Of a stretch of DNA of 64,000 bases, positions 17,278-24,220 are shown one piece after another. Position numbers and translations under genes: made by a program. Position 1 is the stretch's first letter. Each line of letters starts with the position of its first letter. Below the pieces are notes generated by a model. It worked only from the letters and a program-made list of their open reading frames with translations, did no database searches and was not told where the DNA came from. This DNA is from Desulfacinum infernum DSM 9756 (GTDB lineage Bacteria; Desulfobacterota; Syntrophobacteria; Syntrophobacterales; DSM-9756), in NCBI RefSeq assembly GCF_900129305.1, contig NZ_FQVB01000004.1, forward strand, positions 124,001 to 188,000, written 5' to 3'.

Positions 17278-18453
17278 GTGAAAAGGATCGAAGCGAATGC
17301 GGGCCGGCTGTTTCTCGTCCTCCTCCTCTTGGCGTTGCAAGGGTGCGGCACTCTTTCCATCAAACCCCACGTGCCGTCGCCGACGCCGGGGGAGGCGTAC
17401 AAGGTGGGGGAGGTGGTGGATCTGGCCACCGGCGAGCGCATCACGTTCCAGGAGATGATCCGGGATCTGGAGGCGGCAAGGGTGGTCTACGTGGGGGAAA
17501 CGCACGTGAGTCGGGCCGATCATGCGCTCCAATTGAAAGTGGCGCGCGCCTTGCTCGAACGCCATCCCCAGCTGGCCATCGGGGCGGAGATGGTTCCGCG
17601 GACACGCCAGCCGGTTCTGGATCGCTGGGTGAAAGGCCTACTAACCGAAGAGGAACTCCTGGATGAGCTCGCCTGGGAGGAAACCTGGGGGCACGACTTT
17701 GCCCTCTACCGGCCCCTTTTCCAGCTGGCCCGGGATCACCGTCTTCCCATGGTGGCGCTGAACGCGCCGGGCGATTTGGTGAGGAAGGTGGCCAGGGACG
17801 GGCTGGCCGGACTGGATGCCCGGGAGCGATCCCAACTGGCCGTCCGATTCCTGGACGATGATCCGAGACACAGGGCTTTTGTGGAGGAAGAGTTTCGATC
17901 CCACGCTCACGGGGGGTTCGAAAATTTTCAACACTTTTACGAAGCCCAGCTGGCCTGGGACGAGACCATGGCGGAGACCCTGGCTCAATGGCTCCGGGAC
18001 CATCCCGATTTCCAAGTCCTGGTGCTGGCGGGAAAGGGCCATGTGAATTACCGGTTCGGGGTGCCCGAACGGACGAAAAGACGTCTGGAACATCGGTATG
18101 CAATCGTGGTTCCCATGCCGGTGCACGGTACGGCGCTCGAGGTGTCTCCGGACATCGGAGACTATCTGGTCGTGACGGAGAAGGAGCGACCGTTTCCGGG
18201 CCACGGCCGGCGGCTCGGTATCGTTTTGGATCGGGAAAAGGCGGAGAGCGGCCTCTACGTGAAGGCGGTGCTCCCGGGAAGCCGGGCGGCTCGATCCGGC
18301 CTGAAACCGGGAGATCGGATCGTGGCCGTGGACGGCCGAACCATAGGGGACATTCGGGAACTCCACGAAGTGGTGAGGGGAGGCGACGGACGGCGCACCT
18401 TCACCGTGGAACGGCGGGGAAACCGGACGGACGTGGTCATTGATCTGGATTGA
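17278..18453 (+). CDS. ChaN-like (DUF399) lipoprotein with C-terminal PDZ domain
   Basis: This 391-residue protein has an N-terminal lipoprotein signal (LFLVLLLLALQGC, Cys23). Residues ~60-290 form the haem-binding ChaN/DUF399 domain: VYVGETHVSRADHALQLKVA, AIGAEMVPRTRQP, LDELAWEETWGHDF and LVLAGKGHVNYRFGVPER, with the conserved His residues in GETH and GKGH. Residues ~315-390 are a PDZ domain (VKAVLPGSRAARSGLKPGDRIVAVDG). The role, perhaps haem/iron handling in the periplasm, is inferred from family. GTG 17278 with GAGGTG upstream is preferred; GTG 17266 is possible. It follows the unknown gene by 8 bp, so a mutY-unknown-ChaN operon is likely. Confidence 0.88.
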   Translation: MKRIEANAGRLFLVLLLLALQGCGTLSIKPHVPSPTPGEAYKVGEVVDLATGERITFQEMIRDLEAARVVYVGETHVSRADHALQLKVARALLERHPQLAIGAEMVPRTRQPVLDRWVKGLLTEEELLDELAWEETWGHDFALYRPLFQLARDHRLPMVALNAPGDLVRKVARDGLAGLDARERSQLAVRFLDDDPRHRAFVEEEFRSHAHGGFENFQHFYEAQLAWDETMAETLAQWLRDHPDFQVLVLAGKGHVNYRFGVPERTKRRLEHRYAIVVPMPVHGTALEVSPDIGDYLVVTEKERPFPGHGRRLGIVLDREKAESGLYVKAVLPGSRAARSGLKPGDRIVAVDGRTIGDIRELHEVVRGGDGRRTFTVERRGNRTDVVIDLD

Positions 18454-18652
18454 CGGGCCTGCAATCGGTGGGCGTCGAAAGATTAACGGTCATGGTCTCC
18501 CCTGCGCCACCCCGCATGGATGAAAGAGCGGGCCGGAGCAAGGGCATTTGTCGGAACGCCGCAATATGCCATTCTCTATGAGTCATTGCGCGCCCATTGC
18601 CTTGCCGGGCACCCTCATTGCGGCCTTCGGAGTTTCTACAACTAAAACGATT

Positions 18653-18690
18653 TGCGTCTATTTGCGTTCATTCGCGGTTCTTTTTCATAT
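18653..18690. repeat. Dispersed repeat family D, copy 1
   Basis: The sequence TTGCGTCTATTTGCGTTCAT is followed by TCGCGGTTC and a T/C-rich tail. Closely similar copies occur at 40459-40500 and 56025-56060, with an inverted relative at 58780-58815. It lies directly upstream of the QueG-like gene. Confidence 0.7.
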
Positions 18691-18714
18691 CAAGGATTGA
18701 AAAAGGCAAAGGAC

Positions 18715-19416
18715 ATGTGGCTGGATGGATGGATGCGGGCCCAGGGAATCGAGTGGTGGGGCGTTGCGGATCTTGGCGGGCTGAAGACGCCCGTGGACCG
18801 CTGGGCGAGGTCCTTTGCCCGGGCCGTTTCGTGGGTTGTTCCGATGAATCCGGATGTCATGATGCAAATCGAAAACGGGCCTACGCCCGCCTACGCCGAG
18901 GAATATGCGCGGGTAAACAGGCTGATCAACTCGCTGTCGCGGGACCTTGTGAAGGAATGGAGTGCCAGGGGAGTCCGGGCCCAGGCCGTGGCGGCTTCGG
19001 AACGAACGGACGCGGTAGGCATCCGGGGTGACTTTCCCCACAAGACGGCGGCTACACGTGCCGGACTGGGTTGGGTCGGACGCAACTGTCAGTTGGTGAC
19101 GCGGCGGTTCGGACCTTGGGTAAGGCTCGCGACGGTCTTCGTGGATGCAGAACTGCCATGCGGCCCGGCGGTGGAAAGGGATTTCTGCGGCCGTTGCCGA
19201 AGGTGTGTGGAAGCCTGCCCCGCGGGGGCGCTGAAGGGAGGACGTTGGCGCCCGGGAATTCCCCGGTCTCGACTCCTGGATGCGCGGGCGTGCGACCAAT
19301 GGAAAAAGACCCATTATCCTCAATACCATGGTGGCCATAATTGCGGGATCTGTTCCTCCGTTTGCCCTTACGGGCGAAAGTGGTTCAAGCGATATGGAGG
19401 TTCCCGGGAGCCTTGA
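18715..19416 (+). CDS. QueG-like 4Fe-4S protein
   Basis: This 233-residue protein resembles the C-terminal part of epoxyqueuosine reductase and related cobamide/Fe-S reductases. Evidence is PHKTAATRAGLGWVGRN, LATVFVDAELPCGP, and two ferredoxin-type clusters: CGRCRRCVEACPAGAL (about 159-174) and CGICSSVCPYGR (about 215-226). True QueG is ~350-380 residues with an N-terminal DUF1730 domain. Here the N-terminus is short, so it is more likely a QueG-related reductase than QueG itself. The ATG at 18715 is preferred; the frame stays open through the upstream repeat. No tRNA-modification gene is adjacent. Confidence 0.8.
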   Translation: MWLDGWMRAQGIEWWGVADLGGLKTPVDRWARSFARAVSWVVPMNPDVMMQIENGPTPAYAEEYARVNRLINSLSRDLVKEWSARGVRAQAVAASERTDAVGIRGDFPHKTAATRAGLGWVGRNCQLVTRRFGPWVRLATVFVDAELPCGPAVERDFCGRCRRCVEACPAGALKGGRWRPGIPRSRLLDARACDQWKKTHYPQYHGGHNCGICSSVCPYGRKWFKRYGGSREP

Positions 19417-19464
19417 GTCGGGTGAGGGTTTTGAGGGAATTGCCAAGCTGCGCGAGGGAAGGCC

Positions 19465-19492
19465 TTGACAACGCCTCGCTTGTTCTTCTAGA
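19465..19492 (+). promoter_or_regulatory. Putative promoter of the Phe leader / aromatic operon
   Basis: A perfect TTGACA (19465-19470) has TCTAGA (19487-19492) 16 bp downstream. It lies 23-40 bp upstream of the leader-peptide start, as expected for an attenuated operon. The -10 box is only a partial match. Confidence 0.45.
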
Positions 19493-19529
19493 AGGAAGTA
19501 ATTCTTGGAGCACAATGAGGGTCACAACG

Positions 19530-19592
19530 ATGCCGGCACGCGATTTTTTCTTTTTCGGGTTTTACTTTTTTGCGGAGGAGTCCTTCGGCTGA
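19530..19592 (+). CDS. Phenylalanine-rich leader peptide (PheL-like)
   Basis: This is a 20-codon ORF encoding MPARDFFFFGFYFFAEESFG. Eight of the 20 codons are Phe (TTT/TTC) and one is Tyr; seven Phe fall within a 9-codon stretch (19545-19571). GAGGGT lies 7 bp upstream of the ATG. An alternative in-frame ATG at 19515, with GGAG before it, would add five residues. The composition matches leader peptides of phe attenuators such as E. coli PheL, where ribosome stalling at Phe codons reports charged tRNA-Phe. The stop codon lies inside the first arm of the proposed antiterminator, so the geometry fits classical attenuation. Confidence 0.85.
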   Translation: MPARDFFFFGFYFFAEESFG

Positions 19593-19649
19593 CCCCGTGT
19601 GCGCCAGCAGCGTAAGAAAGTATGGAGAATGGAAGGCCGGGGTTCAGCC
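19587..19649 (+). promoter_or_regulatory. Antiterminator hairpin of Phe attenuator
   Basis: The segment GGCTGACCCC (19587-19596, containing the leader stop codon) is complementary to GGGGTTCAGCC (19639-19649) apart from one bulged T. This pairing is mutually exclusive with the terminator at 19633-19658. A ribosome stalled on the Phe run leaves the first arm free, favouring antitermination. A ribosome reaching the stop codon covers it, favouring termination. The mechanism is inferred from complementarity. Confidence 0.75.
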
Positions 19650-19665
19650 CACGGCCTTTTTTATT
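19633..19665 (+). terminator. Intrinsic terminator of Phe attenuator
   Basis: A hairpin with arms AAGGCCG (19633-19639) plus inner GGG/CCC, and CGGCCTT (19652-19658), is followed by a T-rich tail (TTTTTTATTTTT). It stands between the leader peptide and the DHQ synthase II gene and has no other gene to terminate except the leader transcript. Confidence 0.85.
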
Positions 19666-19687
19666 TTTGCGCAGGGAGGAAGGCGAG

Positions 19688-20683
19688 GTGAAGGAGGTCT
19701 GGGTTCGACTCAAGGAGTGGAACAAGGAGGTGGTGACCGCCGCCGTGGAGGCGGGAGTGGACGTGGTGATGGCTCCCCCTGGCGTTGCGCAGCAGGTGCG
19801 GCGCCTCGGCCGGGTGGTCGTGGCGGCGGAAGACGGGGACTGGATTCCCGGCCGGGACGTTCACTTGGAGACTCTCCGATCGCCGGAGGACGAAAAGAGG
19901 ATCTCGGACCTCCTGAGAGTCGGGAAGAAGGTGGTGGTGGAAAACACCGATTGGGAGATCATCCCGCTGGAGAACCTGGTGGCGGGAGGCGGTGAGCTGG
20001 TGGTGGCCGTGGAGGACGAGAGCCGGATGGATCTGGCGCTGGGCGTCCTGGAAAAGGGCGTTCACGGGGTTCTCATCCCGGGTGACGACCCTTTAACGGT
20101 GTCTTCCTGGACAAGAAAGGTGAAGTCCATGGGGCCCGTGGAACCGCTGGTGGAGGCGGAAATCGTCGGACTGCGGACTGTGGGCCTCGGGGACCGGGTC
20201 TGCATCGACACCTGTTCGCTCATGACGGACGGGCAGGGAGCGCTGGTGGGAAACAGCGCGGGATTCCTCTTCCTCGTCCATGCGGAAACCCGCCGGAACC
20301 CCTACGTGGCCCCCCGCCCGTTTCGAATCAATGCGGGGGCGGTTCATGCCTACGTGAAGGTCCCGGACGGACGTACCCGGTATCTGTGTGAGCTGGGAGC
20401 CGGAGACCCCATCGTCATCGTGGACGCTGCTGGAAAGAGTACCGAGGCGGTGGTGGGCCGCATCAAGGTGGAAAAGCGCCCCCTCGTGGTGGTGGAAGCA
20501 AGGTGCGACGCCGGTGGAGGAAGCATCCTTTTGCAGAATGCGGAGACGGTCTGCCTGATGACTCCGAAAGGCGAAGGGGTTTCCGTGACCTCGTTGGAAA
20601 AGGGGATGCGGGTGCTGGTGTCTCCCCAGAGCAGGGGTCGGCACTTTGGGATGGCCGTGGACGAATCGATCGTGGAGAAATGA
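19688..20683 (+). CDS. 3-dehydroquinate synthase II (archaeal-type)
   Basis: This enzyme makes 3-dehydroquinate from 2-amino-3,7-dideoxy-D-threo-hept-6-ulosonate with NAD, replacing AroB in the alternative start of the shikimate pathway known from methanogens (MJ1249 family). The 331 residues carry the family core VCIDTCSLM...GNSAGFLFLVHAET, NPYVAPRPFRINAGAVHAYV, TRYLCELGAGD and VGRIKVEKRP. The start is GTG at 19688, 8 bp after GGAGG. It is the first structural gene behind the Phe attenuator and its stop overlaps the pheA start (ATGA). The partner ADTH synthase is not in the window. Confidence 0.92.
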   Translation: MKEVWVRLKEWNKEVVTAAVEAGVDVVMAPPGVAQQVRRLGRVVVAAEDGDWIPGRDVHLETLRSPEDEKRISDLLRVGKKVVVENTDWEIIPLENLVAGGGELVVAVEDESRMDLALGVLEKGVHGVLIPGDDPLTVSSWTRKVKSMGPVEPLVEAEIVGLRTVGLGDRVCIDTCSLMTDGQGALVGNSAGFLFLVHAETRRNPYVAPRPFRINAGAVHAYVKVPDGRTRYLCELGAGDPIVIVDAAGKSTEAVVGRIKVEKRPLVVVEARCDAGGGSILLQNAETVCLMTPKGEGVSVTSLEKGMRVLVSPQSRGRHFGMAVDESIVEK

Positions 20684-21804
20684 TGAGAGATCATTCCTTG
20701 GAAAAACTTCGTCGAGGGATCGATGCGCTGGATCAAGAGATCCTGGATCGGCTCAACCGACGCATGCGGCTGGTGGAGCAGATCGGAAGGATCAAGGCGG
20801 AAAAGGGCCTGGACACCTTTGATCCCGGAAGGGAGGAGGCCGTGTGCCGGCGGCTGGTGGAAGCCAATCCCGGGCCGCTTCCCGCCGAGTCCGTGCGGGC
20901 CATCTACCGGGAGATCCTTGCGGCCTCTCGAAAGCTCCAACAGCCCCTGAAGGTGACCTTCCTGGGGCCGGAGTGGACCTACTCCCATCTCGCGGCGCTT
21001 TCCGTCTTCGGTCACACGGCGAGATATGTGCCGCAAGCCGCCCTGGTGGACGTCTTCGACAGCCTGTGCAAGGGACTGTCCCACGTGGCCGTGGTTCCCA
21101 TCGAGAACTCACTGGAGGGGGGCATCGGGCAGACCATGGACCTCCTCTACGAACGGCCCGTGCGGGTGGTGGGAGAATGCTACTTGGAGGTGGCCCATTG
21201 CCTCTGTTCCCGGGCCGCCGATTTCGGCTCGATCGGAAAGCTCTACGCGCACCCGCACGCCCTGGGGCAGTGCCGCAAGTGGATTTCCGAGCATCTGCGC
21301 CACGCGGAAATCTTTGAGTGCGCCTCCACGGCCAAGGCGGCCCGGGAGGCTGCGGCCGATCCGGCGAGCGCCGCCCTGTGCAACGTGAAGGCGGCCGAAC
21401 ATTATGGGCTCTCCGTGCTGGCCGAACGGGTGGAGGATCATCCCGGCAACACCACGCGGTTTATCGTCCTGGGGCTCAAGGAAAACACCCCCACCGGAGA
21501 CGACAAGACATCGATTCTTTTTGCCGTGGCGGACAAGCCGGGTGCCCTGTATCAGGTACTGGACGTCTTCACCCTACACGGCCTCAACATGACGCGGATC
21601 GAATCCCGTCCCAATCGCCTGCATCCTTGGCAGTATCTCTTCTTTGCCGATATCGGCGGACACGAAAAGGACAAACACGTGGAGGATGCCCTGAAGGAAG
21701 CCGCTTCGCGCACCACCTTCTTCAAGGTCTTGGGGTCCTACCCGCGGGCCAATCCCCGAAATCCCATCCGGTTCGACCTGGAGCGGTCGCGATTCGGCGG
21801 GTAG
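20680..21804 (+). CDS. pheA: Bifunctional chorismate mutase / prephenate dehydratase
   Basis: This is the P-protein that converts chorismate to prephenate to phenylpyruvate for phenylalanine synthesis. In its 374 residues, an AroQ-type chorismate mutase (about 1-90: LRRGIDALDQEILDRLNRRM) is followed by prephenate dehydratase (about 95-275: VTFLGPEWTYSHLAA, VPIENSLEGGIGQTMDLL, DHPGNTTRFIVLG). An ACT domain (about 285-365) follows, with the Phe-binding GALYQVLDVF and ESRP motifs, implying feedback inhibition by phenylalanine. The ATG at 20680 overlaps the upstream stop. Together with the leader peptide, control by Phe would act at both transcription and enzyme level. Confidence 0.96.
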   Translation: MMRDHSLEKLRRGIDALDQEILDRLNRRMRLVEQIGRIKAEKGLDTFDPGREEAVCRRLVEANPGPLPAESVRAIYREILAASRKLQQPLKVTFLGPEWTYSHLAALSVFGHTARYVPQAALVDVFDSLCKGLSHVAVVPIENSLEGGIGQTMDLLYERPVRVVGECYLEVAHCLCSRAADFGSIGKLYAHPHALGQCRKWISEHLRHAEIFECASTAKAAREAAADPASAALCNVKAAEHYGLSVLAERVEDHPGNTTRFIVLGLKENTPTGDDKTSILFAVADKPGALYQVLDVFTLHGLNMTRIESRPNRLHPWQYLFFADIGGHEKDKHVEDALKEAASRTTFFKVLGSYPRANPRNPIRFDLERSRFGG

Positions 21805-22103
21805 GAGCGTCGGCCCTAAGTTGAAGCATTCTCGCTCATGGTGCGGTCAGTAGACCCGGGGCTTGAGCCCCGGGACCGGCTGGGGGGCGACTGTAGGGGC
21901 GAATGATTATTCGCCCCTACAGTCCTCACGCATGCACGGCAGGATGGCATGTCCCCGAACGGAGGGATTTTCCCTTCAGGTTTCTCCACGGCAGCGTTTG
22001 GCGGGCGAGTATAGACCCCGAGAAAGTTAATCCATCTTTGCAGAGTGGGGTTGCGAACCGCTCCCGGAGAAGATGGGAGATGCGATAGAACGGATCGAAA
22101 ATC
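21805..22103. other. 299-bp spacer between pheA and aroE with two palindromes
   Basis: This spacer contains CCCGGGGC TTGA GCCCCGGG (21855-21874, perfect 8-bp stem) and the family A palindrome at 21889-21924. No T-run follows either stem and no leader-type ORF was found, so whether aroE is co-transcribed with pheA is open. Confidence 0.6.
21889..21924. repeat. Dispersed palindrome, family A, copy 2
   Basis: Inverted arms GACTGTAGGGGCGAAT and ATTCGCCCCTACAGTC form a near-perfect 16-bp stem. The core is shared with copies near 3.5, 27.75, 43.4 and 46.06 kb. Confidence 0.8.
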
Positions 22104-22931
22104 ATGGTCACCAGCGTCCAGCACGCCCTGTACGGAGTCATCGGCAGTCCGGTCCGCCATAGCCTGAGCCCGGCCATGATGAACGCGGCCCTGGCCCATC
22201 TCGGGATTCCGGCCTTCTACCTGGCGCTGGAATCGGATGATTTTCGAAGCGACCTGGAAATATTGAAACGGATGGGTGTACGGGGCCTCAGTGTGACGAT
22301 CCCGTATAAGGAAGATGCCTTCCGATGGTGCGCTTCCGTGGACGAGGCGGCCTATGCCATAGGAGCCGTCAATACGCTACGATGCACGGACGGGGCCTGG
22401 GAAGGGATCAACACGGACTGGATCGGCGCCGTGCGGGCTTTGGAAACGGCGACGGAGATCCGAGGCCGTAAGGCCCTGGTCCTGGGAGCCGGGGGGGCGG
22501 CCAAGGGAGTCGTCTACGCCTTGGTCCGTTCCGGGGCGCAGGTGGTGGTGGCGAACCGAACCGAAGGAAAGGCCCGCGACCTGGCCCGGCGGTTCGGCTG
22601 TGACTGGATTCCTTTGGACCGTATGAGAGGGCTGGAGATAGACATGGCGGTGCACTGCACGGCGGGCGGCATGCACGGAAGGCCCTACGCCTTTTCCCTG
22701 GAGGATGTCCCGATCCGTCCAGGGGTGGTGGCCATGGACATCGTCTACGCACCCCTGAAAACACCTTTCCTTGAGGCGGCTCGGGCTAAAGGGGCTCTTT
22801 CTCTGGACGGCCTGGAGATGCTGTTGCACCAAGGTGTGGAGCAGCTGACCTGGTGGCTGGGAAGGCCTGCGCCGGCATCCGTCATGCGCCATGCCTTGAG
22901 GAAAGCCGCAAAGGAGCGCGAAGATCCATGA
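22104..22931 (+). CDS. aroE: Shikimate dehydrogenase
   Basis: This enzyme reduces 3-dehydroshikimate to shikimate with NADPH. Its 275 residues are the usual AroE length. The substrate domain has YGVIGSPVRHSLSPAMMNAA, the catalytic-Lys motif SVTIPYKE and GAVNTL. The nucleotide domain has VLGAGGAAKGVVYAL and the NADP-selective ANRTEGKA. The C-terminal substrate Gln is in EMLLHQGVEQ. The usual N-P-x-G-M stretch reads CTAGGMHG here. The ATG at 22104 is the first codon of the frame. The stop overlaps the aroA start (ATGA). Confidence 0.96.
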   Translation: MVTSVQHALYGVIGSPVRHSLSPAMMNAALAHLGIPAFYLALESDDFRSDLEILKRMGVRGLSVTIPYKEDAFRWCASVDEAAYAIGAVNTLRCTDGAWEGINTDWIGAVRALETATEIRGRKALVLGAGGAAKGVVYALVRSGAQVVVANRTEGKARDLARRFGCDWIPLDRMRGLEIDMAVHCTAGGMHGRPYAFSLEDVPIRPGVVAMDIVYAPLKTPFLEAARAKGALSLDGLEMLLHQGVEQLTWWLGRPAPASVMRHALRKAAKEREDP

Positions 22932-24220
22932 CAAAGGTACACGAAAAAGACACGGTGGCCGTCCCCTGTGTAGAGCGTGCGAGCGGGCGGGTACCCCTGC
23001 CCGGGTCCAAGTCCGTCACGCACCGGGCGTTCATCTTGGCCGCCCTGGGCGATGGCGAGAGCACCATCGAAAACGCCCTGGACGCGGAGGATACGCGGAT
23101 TACCGCTTCGGCCCTGCAGGCCCTGGGTGCCGACGTGTCATGGCAGGGGACGACGGTGCGAATCCGCCCGCCGCAAAAGAGGTGGCGAAGCCCGGCTGCG
23201 GCTGTTTGGGTCGGAAACAGCGGGACGAGTCTCCGCCTTCTCACCGGACTGGCCGCCGCGGGAAGGGGGACTTTCGTCTTCGACGGGACCCAGCGGCTTC
23301 GTGAGCGACCCATCGGCGCCCTGGCGGACGCCCTGGAAGCCTTGGGTGTGACGGTACGATTCCCCGAAAGGAGAGGATATCCGCCCGTTGTGATCGAAAG
23401 CCGCGGGTTGAGAGGCGGAACGGTCTGCGTGGACGCCTCCCAAAGCAGCCAGTACCTGTCGTCCGTCCTGCTTGCGGTCACCAGGGCGTCCGGCCCGGTG
23501 ACGGTCTCCTGGAGAGAGGTCTCCTCCTTTCCCTATGTGGAGGTGACCCTGCAGATGATGGCCCGAGCTGGATTGATGTTCCGGAAGACGGGCCCTTCGG
23601 AAATCGTGGTGGAAGCCCCGCAGGTTGTGCGGTCTTTCCATTATACGGTGGAGGGAGACTGTTCGTCCGCGTCCTACTTCTGGGCGGCGGCGGCCTTGAC
23701 TGCGGGAAGCGTTCTGACCTACCCTGTGAGTCACGAGACCCTGCAGGGGGACTGCGCTTTTCTCGACGTCCTGACCTCCATGGGATGCCGCGTGGAATGG
23801 ACCGAAGAAGGCGTGGGCGTCCACGGCCCGAAAGAGCTTCGGCCGGTGGATGTGGACATGAACCGCATGCCGGATATGGTCCCCACACTGGCCGTTGTGG
23901 CTTCTTGCGCGGAGGGAACGTCACGCATCCGCAATGTGGCTCACCTGCGGATCAAGGAGTCGGACCGATTGAAAGCCGTGGCCGCGGAACTGAGCAAACT
24001 TGGAGTCCGGGTGGAAGAATGGCCCGACGGATTGGTGATCCAGGGGCCGCCGCGGCACGGGGCCGTGATCGAAACCTACGACGATCACCGGATCGCCATG
24101 TCCTTTGCCGTGCTGGGGCTGCGGGTTCCTGGGATGGTCATCCTGGAGCCCCGGACGGTGCGAAAGTCCTTTCCGGGTTTTTGGGACACGCTTTTTGAGC
24201 TGGTTCATGGGTCCACATAA
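22928..24220 (+). CDS. aroA: 3-phosphoshikimate 1-carboxyvinyltransferase (EPSP synthase)
   Basis: This enzyme joins shikimate-3-phosphate and PEP to EPSP, the step before chorismate. In its 430 residues the N-terminal block LPGSKSVTHRAFILAAL holds the PEP/S3P lysine. GNSGTSLRLLTGLAA corresponds to the usual GNAGT loop, with Ser in place of the Ala that is common in glyphosate-sensitive enzymes. LRERPIGAL, DASQSSQYLSSVLL and the C-terminal RIKESDRLKAVAAEL and YDDHRIAMSFA complete the set. The ATG at 22928 overlaps the aroE stop. Its end overlaps the dacB start by 14 bp. Confidence 0.96.
   Translation: MTKVHEKDTVAVPCVERASGRVPLPGSKSVTHRAFILAALGDGESTIENALDAEDTRITASALQALGADVSWQGTTVRIRPPQKRWRSPAAAVWVGNSGTSLRLLTGLAAAGRGTFVFDGTQRLRERPIGALADALEALGVTVRFPERRGYPPVVIESRGLRGGTVCVDASQSSQYLSSVLLAVTRASGPVTVSWREVSSFPYVEVTLQMMARAGLMFRKTGPSEIVVEAPQVVRSFHYTVEGDCSSASYFWAAAALTAGSVLTYPVSHETLQGDCAFLDVLTSMGCRVEWTEEGVGVHGPKELRPVDVDMNRMPDMVPTLAVVASCAEGTSRIRNVAHLRIKESDRLKAVAAELSKLGVRVEEWPDGLVIQGPPRHGAVIETYDDHRIAMSFAVLGLRVPGMVILEPRTVRKSFPGFWDTLFELVHGST

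Noticed and set aside
21855-21874. CCCGGGGC-TTGA-GCCCCGGG hairpin as a terminator of pheA
   Set aside because: Strong stem but no following T-run; it is better listed as a palindrome until transcript ends are known.
21805-22103. Second amino-acid leader peptide upstream of aroE
   Set aside because: No ORF enriched in aromatic codons was found, and the two palindromes lack T-runs.
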